A stretch of DNA of 64,000 bases from Carnegiea gigantea (taxonomy: Eukaryota; Streptophyta; Magnoliopsida; Caryophyllales; Cactaceae), in assembly GCA_029747015.1 (NCBI GenBank), contig JAKOGI010000573.1:337001-401000 (forward strand), given 5' to 3'. A program made the translations under genes and the position numbers. The stretch's first letter is position 1; each line of letters starts with the position of its first letter. The notes under the pieces were generated by a model. The model had not been told where the DNA came from. It was given only the letters and a program-made list of their open reading frames with translations, and made no database searches. Below, piece by piece: positions 53,679 to 64,000 of the stretch.

Positions 53679-56598
53679 TCAATCCATGTGCTTCAGTCTC
53701 ATCCCCCTCGATGTCTCGAGAACTATTCGCCTGGTCAAGCTGTTGGTCAGTGGATCCGCTAAATTTCTCTCGAATCTCACATATTCCAAGGAGGTGACAC
53801 CATGTTTTAGCATCCTTCTCACAGCACTATGTCTAATACGAATGTGTCTCTTCTTTCCATTGTACATGTTGTTATGTGCAACTCTGATTGCTACTTGCGA
53901 GTTATAGTAAAGGGAAATAGCCGTAAAGTGCCCCCCCCACAGTGGCATATCGTCTAGTAGGTTTTTCAGCCTTTTTACTTCTTGACTGGCCAACTTAAAA
54001 GCAATGAATTCAACTTTCATGGTAGAGCGAGCTATACAAGTCCACAAAATAGCTCCTCCGCCTAAGGTAAACACATAACCACTAGTAAAGCTAACTTCAT
54101 CATTATCAAAAATCCAGTTTGTATCACAAAATCCTTCTAATACAGCCGAAAATTTATTAAAATGCAAACACTAGTCCATATTAGCTCTTGGTTACTTGAG
54201 TAATTGAAGCAATGCATCCTAATGCTCTTTACTAGGGTTATGAGTATAATGACTTAACCTACTAACAACATAAGCAATGTCAGGTCGAGTATAGTTCATA
54301 AAAAACACTACACTTCCTATAATTTTAACATACTCAGTTTGTGAGTTTTCACAGGAGTCACATCAAAACTGTTAAATTTCTTTAACATTTTCTCAATGTA
54401 CTGAGATTGGAACAAATAAAAATCATCATTTGTCATTCTAATTTTGATCCCCAAGATCATATCTACCTCTCTATGTCTTTCCTTTCAAAATGGGAAGACA
54501 ACAACTTTTTAGTCTCATTAACAACGTGCACATTAGTATTGAAGATCAACGTGTCATTGACATAATGATATATTATCACACAATCTGAACCAATCAATTT
54601 TGAATACATACAAGAATCAGAAGTGTTCATAGCAAAACCATGTCATATCTTCGTATTACCAAATTTTTCATACCACTGTTTTGGGGCCTGTTTTAGGCCA
54701 TAGACAGATTTTCTAAGCTTACAGACTTTATTCTCCTACCTAGGAACCACACTTCCCTCAGATTGAAATATATAAATCTCTTCCTCAAGGTCACCACTGA
54801 GGAACATTGGTAATCTTGGTAACAGAAGAATATGAGTCAAAGTAGTCCATCCCTTTCTTCTAGTCAAATCTTCTAATCACTAGTATGGCTTTGTATTTAT
54901 CAATTTAACCATTACGTCTTAACTTCTTCTTGAAGATCCACTTACTACTAATAGGCCTACTACCCTTAGGTAAGTCAACAAACTCCCAAGTTTAATTAGA
55001 TAATATAAAGTCTAATTTGCTTGTAATGGCCACTTTCAAGAAACTAGCATCTATTCATCTCATGGTCTCTATGAAAGTTTTTGGATCTTCTTCGATAAAG
55101 AAAACAGAAACCAGTTCATCAGTCAAGAAATTCACATCAAAGTCTTCAATCAAAGAGGTAGTAACAAAGTCAGGGCCAAAGCGAGTCTTAACTCTATGTC
55201 TCTTACTCCTCAGAGGTTCATTAATTGAGTCTCTAGCAATGGAACTAGAAGCAGGCATGTTCACATAATTATGTACAGGTACAATTTCGTGCACAACAAT
55301 AAAGACATTCTTTTTCAAAGGAAAAACATGTTTAAAGAATTCTACATCCCTAAATTCACAAATAGAGAAGTCATTCAATGACATGAATCTATATGAAGTA
55401 CTATTTTGGGCATAAGCAATAAATACAGAATCAATGGTTTTAGGATCGATATTTTCTCGTTTCAGCTTAGGCAGAGAAACATTAGCTAAACACCCCAACA
55501 TCCTTAAGAAATTCAAGTTGGGGGCATAACCTTTCCATAGTTTATATGGAATCTGATCTAACTTTTTATGGGGTACTCTATTAAGAATATAATAGACAAA
55601 TAAAACAGCTTCGCCTTACATATTATCAGAAAGCCCAGAACTTAGGAGCATGGCATTCATCATTTCTTTAAGAGTTCTATTTTTGCGTTCGACTATTCCA
55701 TTATGTTGGGGGGTATGGGGTGCACTAACCTCATGTATGATACCATTCTTCTCACAGAAGGTAATCAAAGAGTTACTCTCATATTCTCCACCTTAGCTTT
55801 ATTGATTTTAAGACATTTGATTTTTCGATCTAGTTAGTTTTCTACTTCTGCCTTGTATTTTAAAAACATTTTCTCAGCCTCATTTTTTGACCTTAGGAGG
55901 TATACTGTGGTATATGAGTAGTCATCCATAAAGGTGATGTAATATTTTTTTCCTTCCTTTACTGACTGTGTTTTTGAAGTTTGCTAGGTTTAAATGCACT
56001 AGCTCTAGTAATTATGTTTTTCTACTAGTAATAGGTTTGAAAGACCTTTTAACATATTTAGCTTCTACACACACAGGGCATTCAGAGAAATTATCAATAT
56101 TCACTGCGGGGATTAAGCATATATTCTTGAGTCATTTTATGGAAGCAAAATTAATGTGGCCTAGCCTACCATGTCACAGATCAATAGACTGGGCAATATA
56201 AGCAGAACCAGAAGCATTTCCATTCACAGTCTCAGAAGTAAGATTAAGTACAAACAAACTTTCATTCAGGTATCCCTTCCCAACAAAGACCCATTATGAG
56301 AGATAACAACTTTGTCATCTCCAATAACAATTTTTAGTCCAGCTTTGTTGATAAGTATACTAGAAACCACGTTTCTATGAAGGGAAGGTGCATACAACAC
56401 ATTGCTTAAGGATAGTACTTTGACATAGGTGAATTTGAGAAGAATCTTCCCTTTATCCATAACTCTAGTAATCGTAGAGTTTCCCATATAGACGCATTCA
56501 CCATCTATCACGTCTTTAAAGTCTTGCATAAGTTCTTTGTTAGCATAGAAGTGCCTCGAAGCTCTAGTATCATAGAATCCATTCAGCACTGTTTGCCA
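53679..56598 (-). pseudogene. Copia pol remnant: protease, integrase, RT, RNase H
   Basis: Protease region 56589-56266 (FYDTRASRHFYANKEL, with the expected Asp-Ser/Thr site altered). Integrase C-terminus and RT entry are at 55516-55055 (FLRMLGCLANVSLPKLKREN). RT follows, with the catalytic box reading YVND instead of YVDD near 54555. RNase H is at 54167-53679 (GFCDTNWIFD, STMKVEFIAFKLAS, HIRIRHSAVRRM). Stops are frequent between 54168 and 55055 and through the integrase. It is non-functional. Confidence 0.82.
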
Positions 56599-57572
56599 CC
56601 AAGCTTGCCTCTTCGACTATCGCATAAATGATTTCGGTGTCTTCAGCAAGGTTGGCTTGAGCTATAGGTCTGGCAGGCTTCTGGTTCAGTTGAGACTATC
56701 CTTTGCAGAGTTTGGACTGGTATGCTGTATGCCCTGGCTTGTAGCAGACATAGCACAACCTGTTTGTTTTCTAGATCTTGTTATTGAACTTGTTCTTCTG
56801 CCCAGAATGGTTCAACTTTTGATTCTTCTTGCCTTTGCCTTTAAACCTGTCTCTATGAGTGGACAAAATAGATTCAACTAAGTTAGCTTTAGAAGAATTT
56901 AAGGATAGGGAGTCCAGCTTATCTTTGGGACGATTAGCCTCTTCAGTTCTCATGTAATTGATCAGTTCCTGTAGGGTGAAATCTTTCTTCTTATATTTCA
57001 GCTGATTTCGGTAGTCACTTGTGGGAATTTCTCGATCAGCACATTAGCCTGTAGAATCTAGCATATTTTCATGTTTTCATTTAGAACCTCAGCACACGAA
57101 TTCTCGTAAACATGAACATGTTCTATGATTGGTTTATCATTAGTGATTTGAATCCGTAGCCATTCACCAACCATGTATTTCTTTTTTCTGACATAATTAG
57201 CTTTATATTTGACCCCCAGTCTCTCCCGTATGGTTTAAGCAAATTTGAATGTGACAAACACATTGGTCATATGATTCAATAGATGTCTGCTGACCGTTTT
57301 GTTCGCTTTCTCAAATTTTTTCATCATACTTGATCAGCAGGTTTGCTTTTGTCTTTGATTGTTCCATCAGGGGAAGCAGCAGAGGTTTCAGATGCATTAT
57401 TCTCTTCAAGTAGGTTAGAGAACAACACATAGTCTGCTTCTAACTGTTCAAAGAAAAGAAGAAGTTTTTGGGAGCAATGTTTATAGTTGGTTCCATCCAG
57501 GGGTTCGAGTTTTGAAAGGTCTAGGTGAGCTTCGTTGATAGAAAGAGTCATTGATTTGTGTATGACAGACAA
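56599..57572 (-). pseudogene. Copia gag remnant
   Basis: ATG 57572 (or 57551) opens ...LDLSKLEPLDGTNYKHCSQK and ends at a stop at 57324. Further gag fragments, including a Lys-rich segment (FKGKGKKNQKLN near 56840-56900) and a short knuckle remnant near 56730, continue in shifted frames. Confidence 0.75.
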
Positions 57573-57584
57573 TTGCTTTAAAAT

Positions 57585-58839
57585 TGTAAGAAAAGTATGC
57601 TTAAATCAATGGCTGGGGAATGAGAAGGAAAGTTGTGCCATGGGAGTACCACGGTCTTGAAAGCGATTTCGACTTGACGTACGTGTTAATCAAAACAGTT
57701 GTTTGCTCTCCAAAGTTTACATAGCCAGGTTGTTGAACGCGTGCACTCATGACCAGAAGCTTAGAACACACATGATTACAATTGCTGAGAACAGTAGAGA
57801 CGAAGAGAGGACAGGAGATGCTTGGTGTGTGTTGTAGCAACAGGGGAGCAGGATATTTATACTACAAAAAGGAACTGTTGGGAGGTGAGAAAAGCTAGGA
57901 ATTGTTATGATTTCGTAGATGAAAAATAGGGCCACTAGCCATTGCTACTGAAGAACAGGGCCACTAGCCATTGCTGGAGGGAAAATAGGAAAGAAATTTA
58001 CAAGTGAATATTGACGGTTACGAAGCCAACAGACGGAAAAATTTAAAGAATTTTCCTCCAAACAGTTAGCAGATAAGACCCAACCATTGATTTGTATATG
58101 ACAGACAATTGCTTTCAAATTGTGGGATAAGTATGTTTAAATCAGTGGCAGGGGAATGACAAGAAAAGTTGTGCCATGAGAGTATCACTGCCTTAAAAGC
58201 GATTTCGGCTCAACCTGGATGTAAATCAAAACAGTTGTTCGCTCTCTAAGGTTTACACAGCCAAGTTGCTGAATGCGTGCACTCATGGCCAGAAGCTTAG
58301 AACACACATGATACAATTGCTAAGAACAGTAGAGACAAAGAGAGGAGAGGAGATGCCTGGTGTGTGTTGCAGCAACAAGGGAGCAGGATGTTTTATTACA
58401 AAAAGGAAATGTTGGGAGGTGAGAAAAGCTAGGAATTGTTGTGATTTTATCACTGAAAAATAGGGCCACTAGCCGTTGCTCCTGAAGAACAGGGCCACTA
58501 GCCGTTGTTGGAGGAAAAATGGGAGAGAAATCTGCAAATGAACATTGACGGTTACAAAGCGAACGGACGGAAAAATTTAAAGAATGTTTCGCCAAACAAT
58601 TAGCAGATAAGACCCACAAGCCCACGGTCCTGGCCGCGCCAGCCCAGCCCAACCAAATGACGCATGCGCAATGTGTGGTGTTCACCCTCACCTCACAACA
58701 CTGCTAAAACCAAGCCCAAAGGAATTCAACAAGTCTATGAGAGTGGGAGTAATAAAAATCCCACAAGGGCTTCTAATCCTCTTACGGGGGGGCAAGGAAT
58801 AGGAATACAATGAAGCTAGTTTTGATATTACTTCCAACA
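57585..58839 (-). repeat. 5' LTR region with internal tandem duplication
   Basis: The outer LTR is 58839-58121 (719 bp, TGTTGGAAGTAATATC to TTATCCCACA on minus). Behind it come about 40 bp of leader, a partial LTR copy (about 58080-57585) and then the same leader again before gag (CATTGATTTG..TATGACAGACAATTG on plus at about 57549 and 58086). The result is LTR, leader, partial LTR, leader, gag. TATA boxes occur in the LTR copies (for example near 57855). Confidence 0.75.
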
Positions 58840-58844
58840 ATGTT

Positions 58845-60572
58845 ATCATTCCTCCTCAGGTAACATAATCCATAAACATACGGACACATACGTATACAAG
58901 ACCTCGTTAGGATGCTTTATATACAAGATCGGTTTTCAAACTTGATTTGCAGTAAGTTTTTGCTGTTGAATCTGAAGCTTATTCTCCATATGTAGTACTG
59001 ATGGACTGAAGACGAAAACTTGTAAATGTGACACTCAAATTCCACAAAAGACTAAAAACTTCAACAAAAACAAACAAGGGCTTGAAATTTGTGGGCAGTG
59101 CAGAATAATTTGCTATAGTCTTAAAAAGATGGCTCTATTCATCACTCCTACATAGGCTCTTGATGCTTTCACAAAATAAGAAGGAGACTATTTTTTTGAA
59201 ATGGAGAGAATAGGGTATACGGTGAACTGTATATGTGCTCGATGAGTTGGTAAGATTGTGGTGAAAATTAAGCGCCTTGATACAAGCAGAGGTTGATTAT
59301 AAAGTGGAATGATAGTCAAATCAACTAGATGATGTTTCTTTTATTCCCTATATTCTAGTTTCAGATTTACGAAGAGGAAGGGCAACTTTGATGCTCAGCA
59401 TCCGGTGCTAACAGAATGAACCTATGTTCAAATCTATGGAGCACAATTTGATGTTCCTAACCATCAAGGCCTTTAGGTGATAATAACGACGGTGGAAGTG
59501 AATGATTGGTGGTGAAGAATAATTTTTAAGTTTAGATTTCTTTTAATCATAAAAATTTACAATTATTTTTTCAATAATTGAGGCCTATATCAATTTTTTA
59601 TTCCTCAAACTTTGGATAAAATGGAGGATACCTCATAATATAAGTTGCAACTATAAAATGGTTTTCATTAAAAAATGAAACTCACTGCCACCTATCAGGA
59701 AGAAAAAAAATTACTCAAATCTTTTGTTAAAAGTCCTTAAATGTTTAAAGTGGACAAACATAAAAATTAGCTAACACTTATCAAATTTTAAAAGGTTCAA
59801 AAATTAAGTGCCCTTTTATAAATTAAATTTCTAAATTTGCCATTGAGTAGTCAAAAAAGTTGTTTTCTCTTTTTATTTTTTATGTTTTGGTTATTAAACC
59901 TCCAAATTTAATGTGTTTACGATATTATATTCGTCTTATAAGTCTTAATCTATTTTATATTGAGGATGCATGTCGGAATCGAAAACTAACTAATACACAT
60001 GTTTCGGCAAGAATATTTTTAAAAATAATATGATCTAACTTATGCTAGATTGTTAGTTTGACAAGGTTGATACTTATGTTCATGTTTTAACGAACAGGTG
60101 AATCCTTGGCAATGATGGTCATTAGTTTTATTTTTTCCTAGTCAATATGAAGAGATCCAAATGGCAGCATCTGTGCAAACTGGTTATAAACAAATCTACA
60201 AAACATGCTCCATGTAGATGCCTAAGGGATCTGAGCAAGTTCACAGCGTTTGATCATAATAGTTATAAAACTGGAACACTCAAGATAAATTAGGATATGC
60301 AAAGAAGCGAAGAGATATGGCTACAAAAGTTGAATTCTTTATTTAAATTTTGAAGCATTTAAAAAGGCAAATACAAAATAGAAATACTATAGGAATAGAG
60401 CCCAAAACAACCCATAGTCAACATAACCACAGTATCCTACTAACTCCTAAAAATCAAAAAAAGGTTATTCCATTAATATCTGAAAATCTGAAGAAACTAG
60501 GACTGATTCTAACTGAGAAACATGACTCTTAAAAACCATTTCGATCAATAGAAAAACAACTAAGATTTCAAC
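58845..60572. other. Intergenic DNA and the undefined outer end of the next copia 3' LTR
   Basis: AT-rich with no supported gene. The stretch left of 60573 must contain the 3' LTR of the following minus-strand copia (it begins TGTTGAAATCTTAG on minus at 60573). Its outer end could not be fixed because the partner LTR is outside the window. Confidence 0.5.
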
Positions 60573-60604
60573 ACTCTCCCCTTTAAACTGAAAGCTATCA
60601 AGTT

Positions 60605-62665
60605 TCAGTTTACATTCAGCTTACTGAAATCTTCCATGATGATGCCAATTCCCATAAACCTCCTCAGATTTCGGAAATGGAAACACCTAAAGGTTTTGTG
60701 AAAATGTCTTAGACAGAACTTCAGCTCAATTACCCCATCTTTGCTAAGATCCCTTAAAAAATAATATTTAACATCAATGTGATTGTGTCTTCCATGTTGC
60801 ACCAGGTTCTTGGACAACTTGATGGCAGAATTATTGTCACCAAGGATTGGAGTAGCACTGCTTGCTTGGACTGCAACTCTTCAAGAATTCTCCTCAACCA
60901 AATAGCTTGACAGCACACGCTATAGCAGCAACAAATTTAGCTTATATGCTTAACAAAGTGACAATGGATTGTTTCTTTAAAGACCATGAAGCAGCCTCTG
61001 TTCCAAGCATGAAGACATAACCAGATGTACTCCTCCTTCCATCTCAATCCCTTGCATAATCATTTCCAGTGAAACCAATCGAATCTGATTTTTCATCTTT
61101 TTTTATAAAACAACACAAAAATCCTTAGTTCCATACAAGTGATGAAGGATTCTTTTAACAGCAAGCAGGTGCATTGAGGTTGGGTTCTCCATATATGTAC
61201 GTATGAGACTCACTACATATATGATGTTTAACCTTGTAGCAGTTAAATAAATCAAATTGCCTATGATTTGCTTGTGCATCATGTTATCCACCTTCTCCCC
61301 TTCTTTATCTTTATGCAGTTTCAAACCAAGCTCTACTGGAGTGTGTGTTGAGTTGCAATCCTTTATTTTGAACCTGTCCAGTATTTCCCACACATACTTC
61401 TTCTGGTAGATAAAAATTTCATCATCAGATTGCACTATGTCTTACCCAAGGAAGTAATGCATTTTACCAAGATTAGTCATTTCAAATTCTTCCATCATAG
61501 ACTTCTCAAATTCATTAAACATGGCAACATCATTTCCGGTAAATATAAAATCATCAACATATAAGCAAATAATGAGCAATTTACCACCATCTCAAGTTTT
61601 GACGAACAGAGAGTTCATAAGGATATTTCTTGAAACCTACTTTGACAAAGTAAGTCTCAATACGATTGTACCAAGCTAAGCTTATTTTAGTCCATTAAGA
61701 GCTTTCTTCAATTTATAAACTTTATGCTCATTGACGATCTTAATATAACCAGGGGTTGTTCAATAAATACATCTTCCTTTAAGTCTCCATACGAAAATGT
61801 CGATTTAGCATCCAACTGGAAAATATGCCAGGAATTTTGTGCTGTCAAGGCAATCACCAATCTGATTGTGTCATATTTTACAATTGGAGAAAAAACTTAT
61901 GTGTAGTCCACTCCATACTTCTACTTGTATCCCTCAACCACGAATCTTGCCTTGTGCCTGTTGACTTCTCCATTGTCATTGAGCTTTGTTTCATAGACCC
62001 ACTTAAAGCTAATTGTCTTATGGCCTTTAGGAAGACCAGTCAACTCCCAAGTGTTATTCTTTTCAATGAATTCAATTTCAGCATCCATCGCCTTCTTCCA
62101 TTTTGCTTCATTGACAATGCTTTCAAAAGTTGTAGCGTCACAATCTGTAAACAAGGCAAAGTAAGTGGCATCCTCAGATTGATGAACTCCTGTTACCTTA
62201 TAGTCTTCCATCCATGCTGGCCTTTTTTGAGCACGGAAGTCGTTGCACTACTGCATCAATGGCTTCTGTTTCTTCCGCTACCTTTATTTGTAAAATTTTA
62301 GAAATTACAGCACCTATTATAGCACCTGCTACTGGTGATTTTGGTGAATTCACTGGTGGCACAAGTGTAAGTGCTTCTTCAGCATTGTCATCATGTAGCA
62401 CTTGATTACACTGCTGCTTATTCCAATCCCACACACTTTCCTCATCAAAAATAATGTCTCTACTAGTCACTATCTTCCCTATCAATGGATTGAACAATTT
62501 ATAAGTTTTGGATGTTTCACTAACATCCAAGAACACATATTTCTCTCCTTTATCATCAAGTTTTTTTCTCTTCTCATCTGGAACTTGTGTGTAAGTGATA
62601 CATCCAAAAATTTTAAAGTGCTCGACACTAGGCTTACTCCCACTCTGTGTCTCTTGTGGCGTCAT
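60605..62665 (-). pseudogene. Copia integrase end, RT and RNase H remnant
   Basis: 62665-62198: KIFGCITYTQVPDEKRKKLD, the integrase C-terminus and linker. 62211-61921: WKKAMDAEIEFIEKNNTWEL and KWVYETKLNDNGEVNRHKAR, the RT entry. Near 61555: an intact YVDDFIFTGND catalytic box. 61435-61103: KYVWEILDRFKIKDCNST and NLIYLTATRLNIIYVVSL. 60817-60605: HIDVKYYFLRDL, the RNase H end. Stops at several points, for example before 61440, and frameshifts make it non-functional. Confidence 0.85.
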
Positions 62666-63387
62666 ATGTTGAACAGCAAAAGTGGGCTTTTGCTAAAAAT
62701 ATGCACGCTTCAGTTCACTACTTCTGGCTAGAAAGCCTTCGGTATTCTCCCTCTTGCCAATAAGCTTAAGACTGTATTTAGTATGGTCTTGCTTTTCCTC
62801 TCTAATACACTATTCTGTTGTTGTGTATATACAACAGTAAGCTCTCTTTGAATGCCATGAGTTTCACAAAACTCATTAAATACAGTTAAACAATATTCAC
62901 CACTGTGATCAGTTCGAAGAGTTTTATTGGCCTTTTCTATTTCATTTTCCGCAGGGGCCTTGAAGCTTTTAGATGTGGTAGAAGTTACTAATTTTTCATA
63001 TAAAAATTAGACCCAAATTTTTTTAGAAAAATCATCAATGAAGGTAATGAAGTATCATTTACCTCCATTAGAGAATGGCTTTATTGGTCCATAAATGTTA
63101 GAGTGAACCAACTCCAAAATAGTTTTCACCCTCCATGACCTTCCATGAGGAAATTGAGAACGAGGTTGTTAACAACACATCCTTCACAAATTTTTGAGAA
63201 ACAATGATTTGAGGAAGACCAATCACCGTATTTAATTTCTATTGGAGAGTTTTCTGTCCACCAAAGCTCAAATGACCATAACGGAAATGCCACAACCATG
63301 GTGGTTTTCTCCCTTCAGCCATCAAACAAGATTGGATACTTTTAATCTCTAGAGGAAACAACCTATTAGAGCTTCTTTTCTTTTTTT

Positions 63388-63612
63388 TTAAAGAACAACA
63401 ACTCCTTTGTTAGAATCGTGAATCTCATAACCACTATTAATAGTGATAACATACCTTTTTTCTTCCAAATGCCAAGCACTCAACAAATTACTTTTCAAGT
63501 CAGGAGCATAAAGCACATTCGAAATTGTTTCAACAAAACCATTCGTAGTTTTGATCTTGATATCACCTTTACCCATCACTTTCACAGTTGAGCAACCACC
63601 AAAACTCACCAT
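63388..63612 (-). pseudogene. Copia protease C-terminal segment
   Basis: Reads MVSFGGCSTVKVMGKGDIKI and ISNVLYAPDLKSNLLSAWHL, the typical copia text after the protease active site. A stop at the end coincides with an A/T run near 63385. Confidence 0.8.
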
Positions 63613-64000
63613 AGAAGAAAATTCTTCATCTAGAGAAGAAAAGGGTGACTTACTTCTTCACATATGGTTACTACATCCTGTATCTACATAGCAGAAATCC
63701 GATTTTGGCTTGTTTCCATCTTGGATAGCCATCAACAATGTTTGCACTCCATTATTTTCCATAAAATTTGCAATCTATTCCTTTCCTTTGTCATTAGACA
63801 GCCTATTATAACATTCAGATGCATAATGGCCAAATTTGTGACATCGAAAGCATTTTACCTCAAGATTTACCATGAGCTTAACCTCTGCATTTGCCTTGAG
63901 ATTGGTCATTATTACCTTTGAAATTCCTGCTAGAATCTTTACCTCCATGATCTCCTCATACTCTACGGCTTTAACTCGACCTCGGCCTCTAACCCGTCCT

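Larger units (their letters stand above)
52345..58839 (-). mobile_element. Complete but decayed Ty1/copia element
   Basis: Minus-strand element bounded by TGTAGGAAAAGG on the left and CTTCCAACA on the right, with likely target duplications GTGTT/ATGTT (4 of 5 bases). The order on minus is 5' LTR region (58839-57585), gag (57572 down), protease (56589-56266), integrase, RT, RNase H (to 53679), and 3' LTR (53092-52345). All coding parts carry stops or frameshifts. The two LTRs differ widely by eye, so the insertion is old. Confidence 0.85.
60573..64000 (-). mobile_element. Decayed Ty1/copia element, 3' part, running off the window
   Basis: On minus, from the right edge: Gag tail with RGRGR-type text and a CCHC knuckle (CFRCHKFGHYASEC, near 63812-63855), protease (FCYVDTGCSNHM near 63690-63730), a decayed integrase (63400-62700), then RT and RNase H. 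A polypurine tract AAAGGGGAGAG at 60574-60584 lies directly before the LTR start. Domain order is copia, and motifs such as LPKGHKTISFKWVY suggest an Ale/Retrofit-like lineage. Confidence 0.83.

Overview
This is a plant nuclear genome window, most probably a eudicot. It is AT-rich and dominated by retrotransposons. Three things point to a plant: the retroelement families (SIRE-type Ty1/copia with an env-like ORF, other Ty1/copia, Ty3/gypsy, L1-type LINEs, TRIM-like short-LTR elements), the host-type introns with GT..AG borders, and a plastid-assembly gene of the LPA3/DUF1995 family. No RNA gene or CRISPR array was recognised.

Layout. 1-6727 is the 3' part of a SIRE/Maximus-like copia element: an open pol frame, an env-like ORF broken by two in-frame stops, a polypurine tract and a 1.48 kb 3' LTR. 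6728-27000 is a decayed L1-type LINE whose ORF1 and ORF2 remnants are pushed apart by later insertions. The larger insertion (8209-23544) is a composite of short-LTR (TRIM-like) units and a Ty3/gypsy element. A rearranged minus-strand copia (12487-21396, exact GATAC target duplication) sits inside the gypsy. A 4.3 kb CACTA-like element (14868-19167) sits inside that copia. The smaller insertion is an 892 bp solo LTR (23786-24677, exact AAAGG duplication). Four to five layers of nesting can be read directly.

27001-28700 is AT-rich intergenic DNA. 28700-39300 looks like one MULE-type transposon carrying two convergent intron-containing genes. One is a ULP1/C48-protease-like gene on + (29069-34835); the other is a FAR1/MULE transposase-like gene on - (about 35925-39297). 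Both carry stops or frameshifts. A hAT MITE, a captured exon resembling plant Lunapark, and minisatellites with one shared core lie in or beside their introns.

39721-44172 holds the only apparently intact host gene: nine exons, 320 codons, LPA3-like (photosystem II assembly, DUF1995). Its start codon is about 420 bp from the outermost exon of the MULE.

44173-52340 is intergenic DNA with a hAT-like remnant, simple-repeat clusters, a 5'-truncated LINE and a 925 bp PIF/Harbinger-like element (TTA duplications). 52345-58839 is a complete but decayed minus-strand copia with an enlarged 5' LTR region. 60573-64000 is another minus-strand copia that runs off the window.

The most unusual structure is in 8209-23544. 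Sequences of at least three LTR families are joined at the tRNA-Met primer-binding site. The copia inside them shows zig-zag inversions that form a roughly 500 bp-arm hairpin. Both suggest template switching or circle recombination during reverse transcription.
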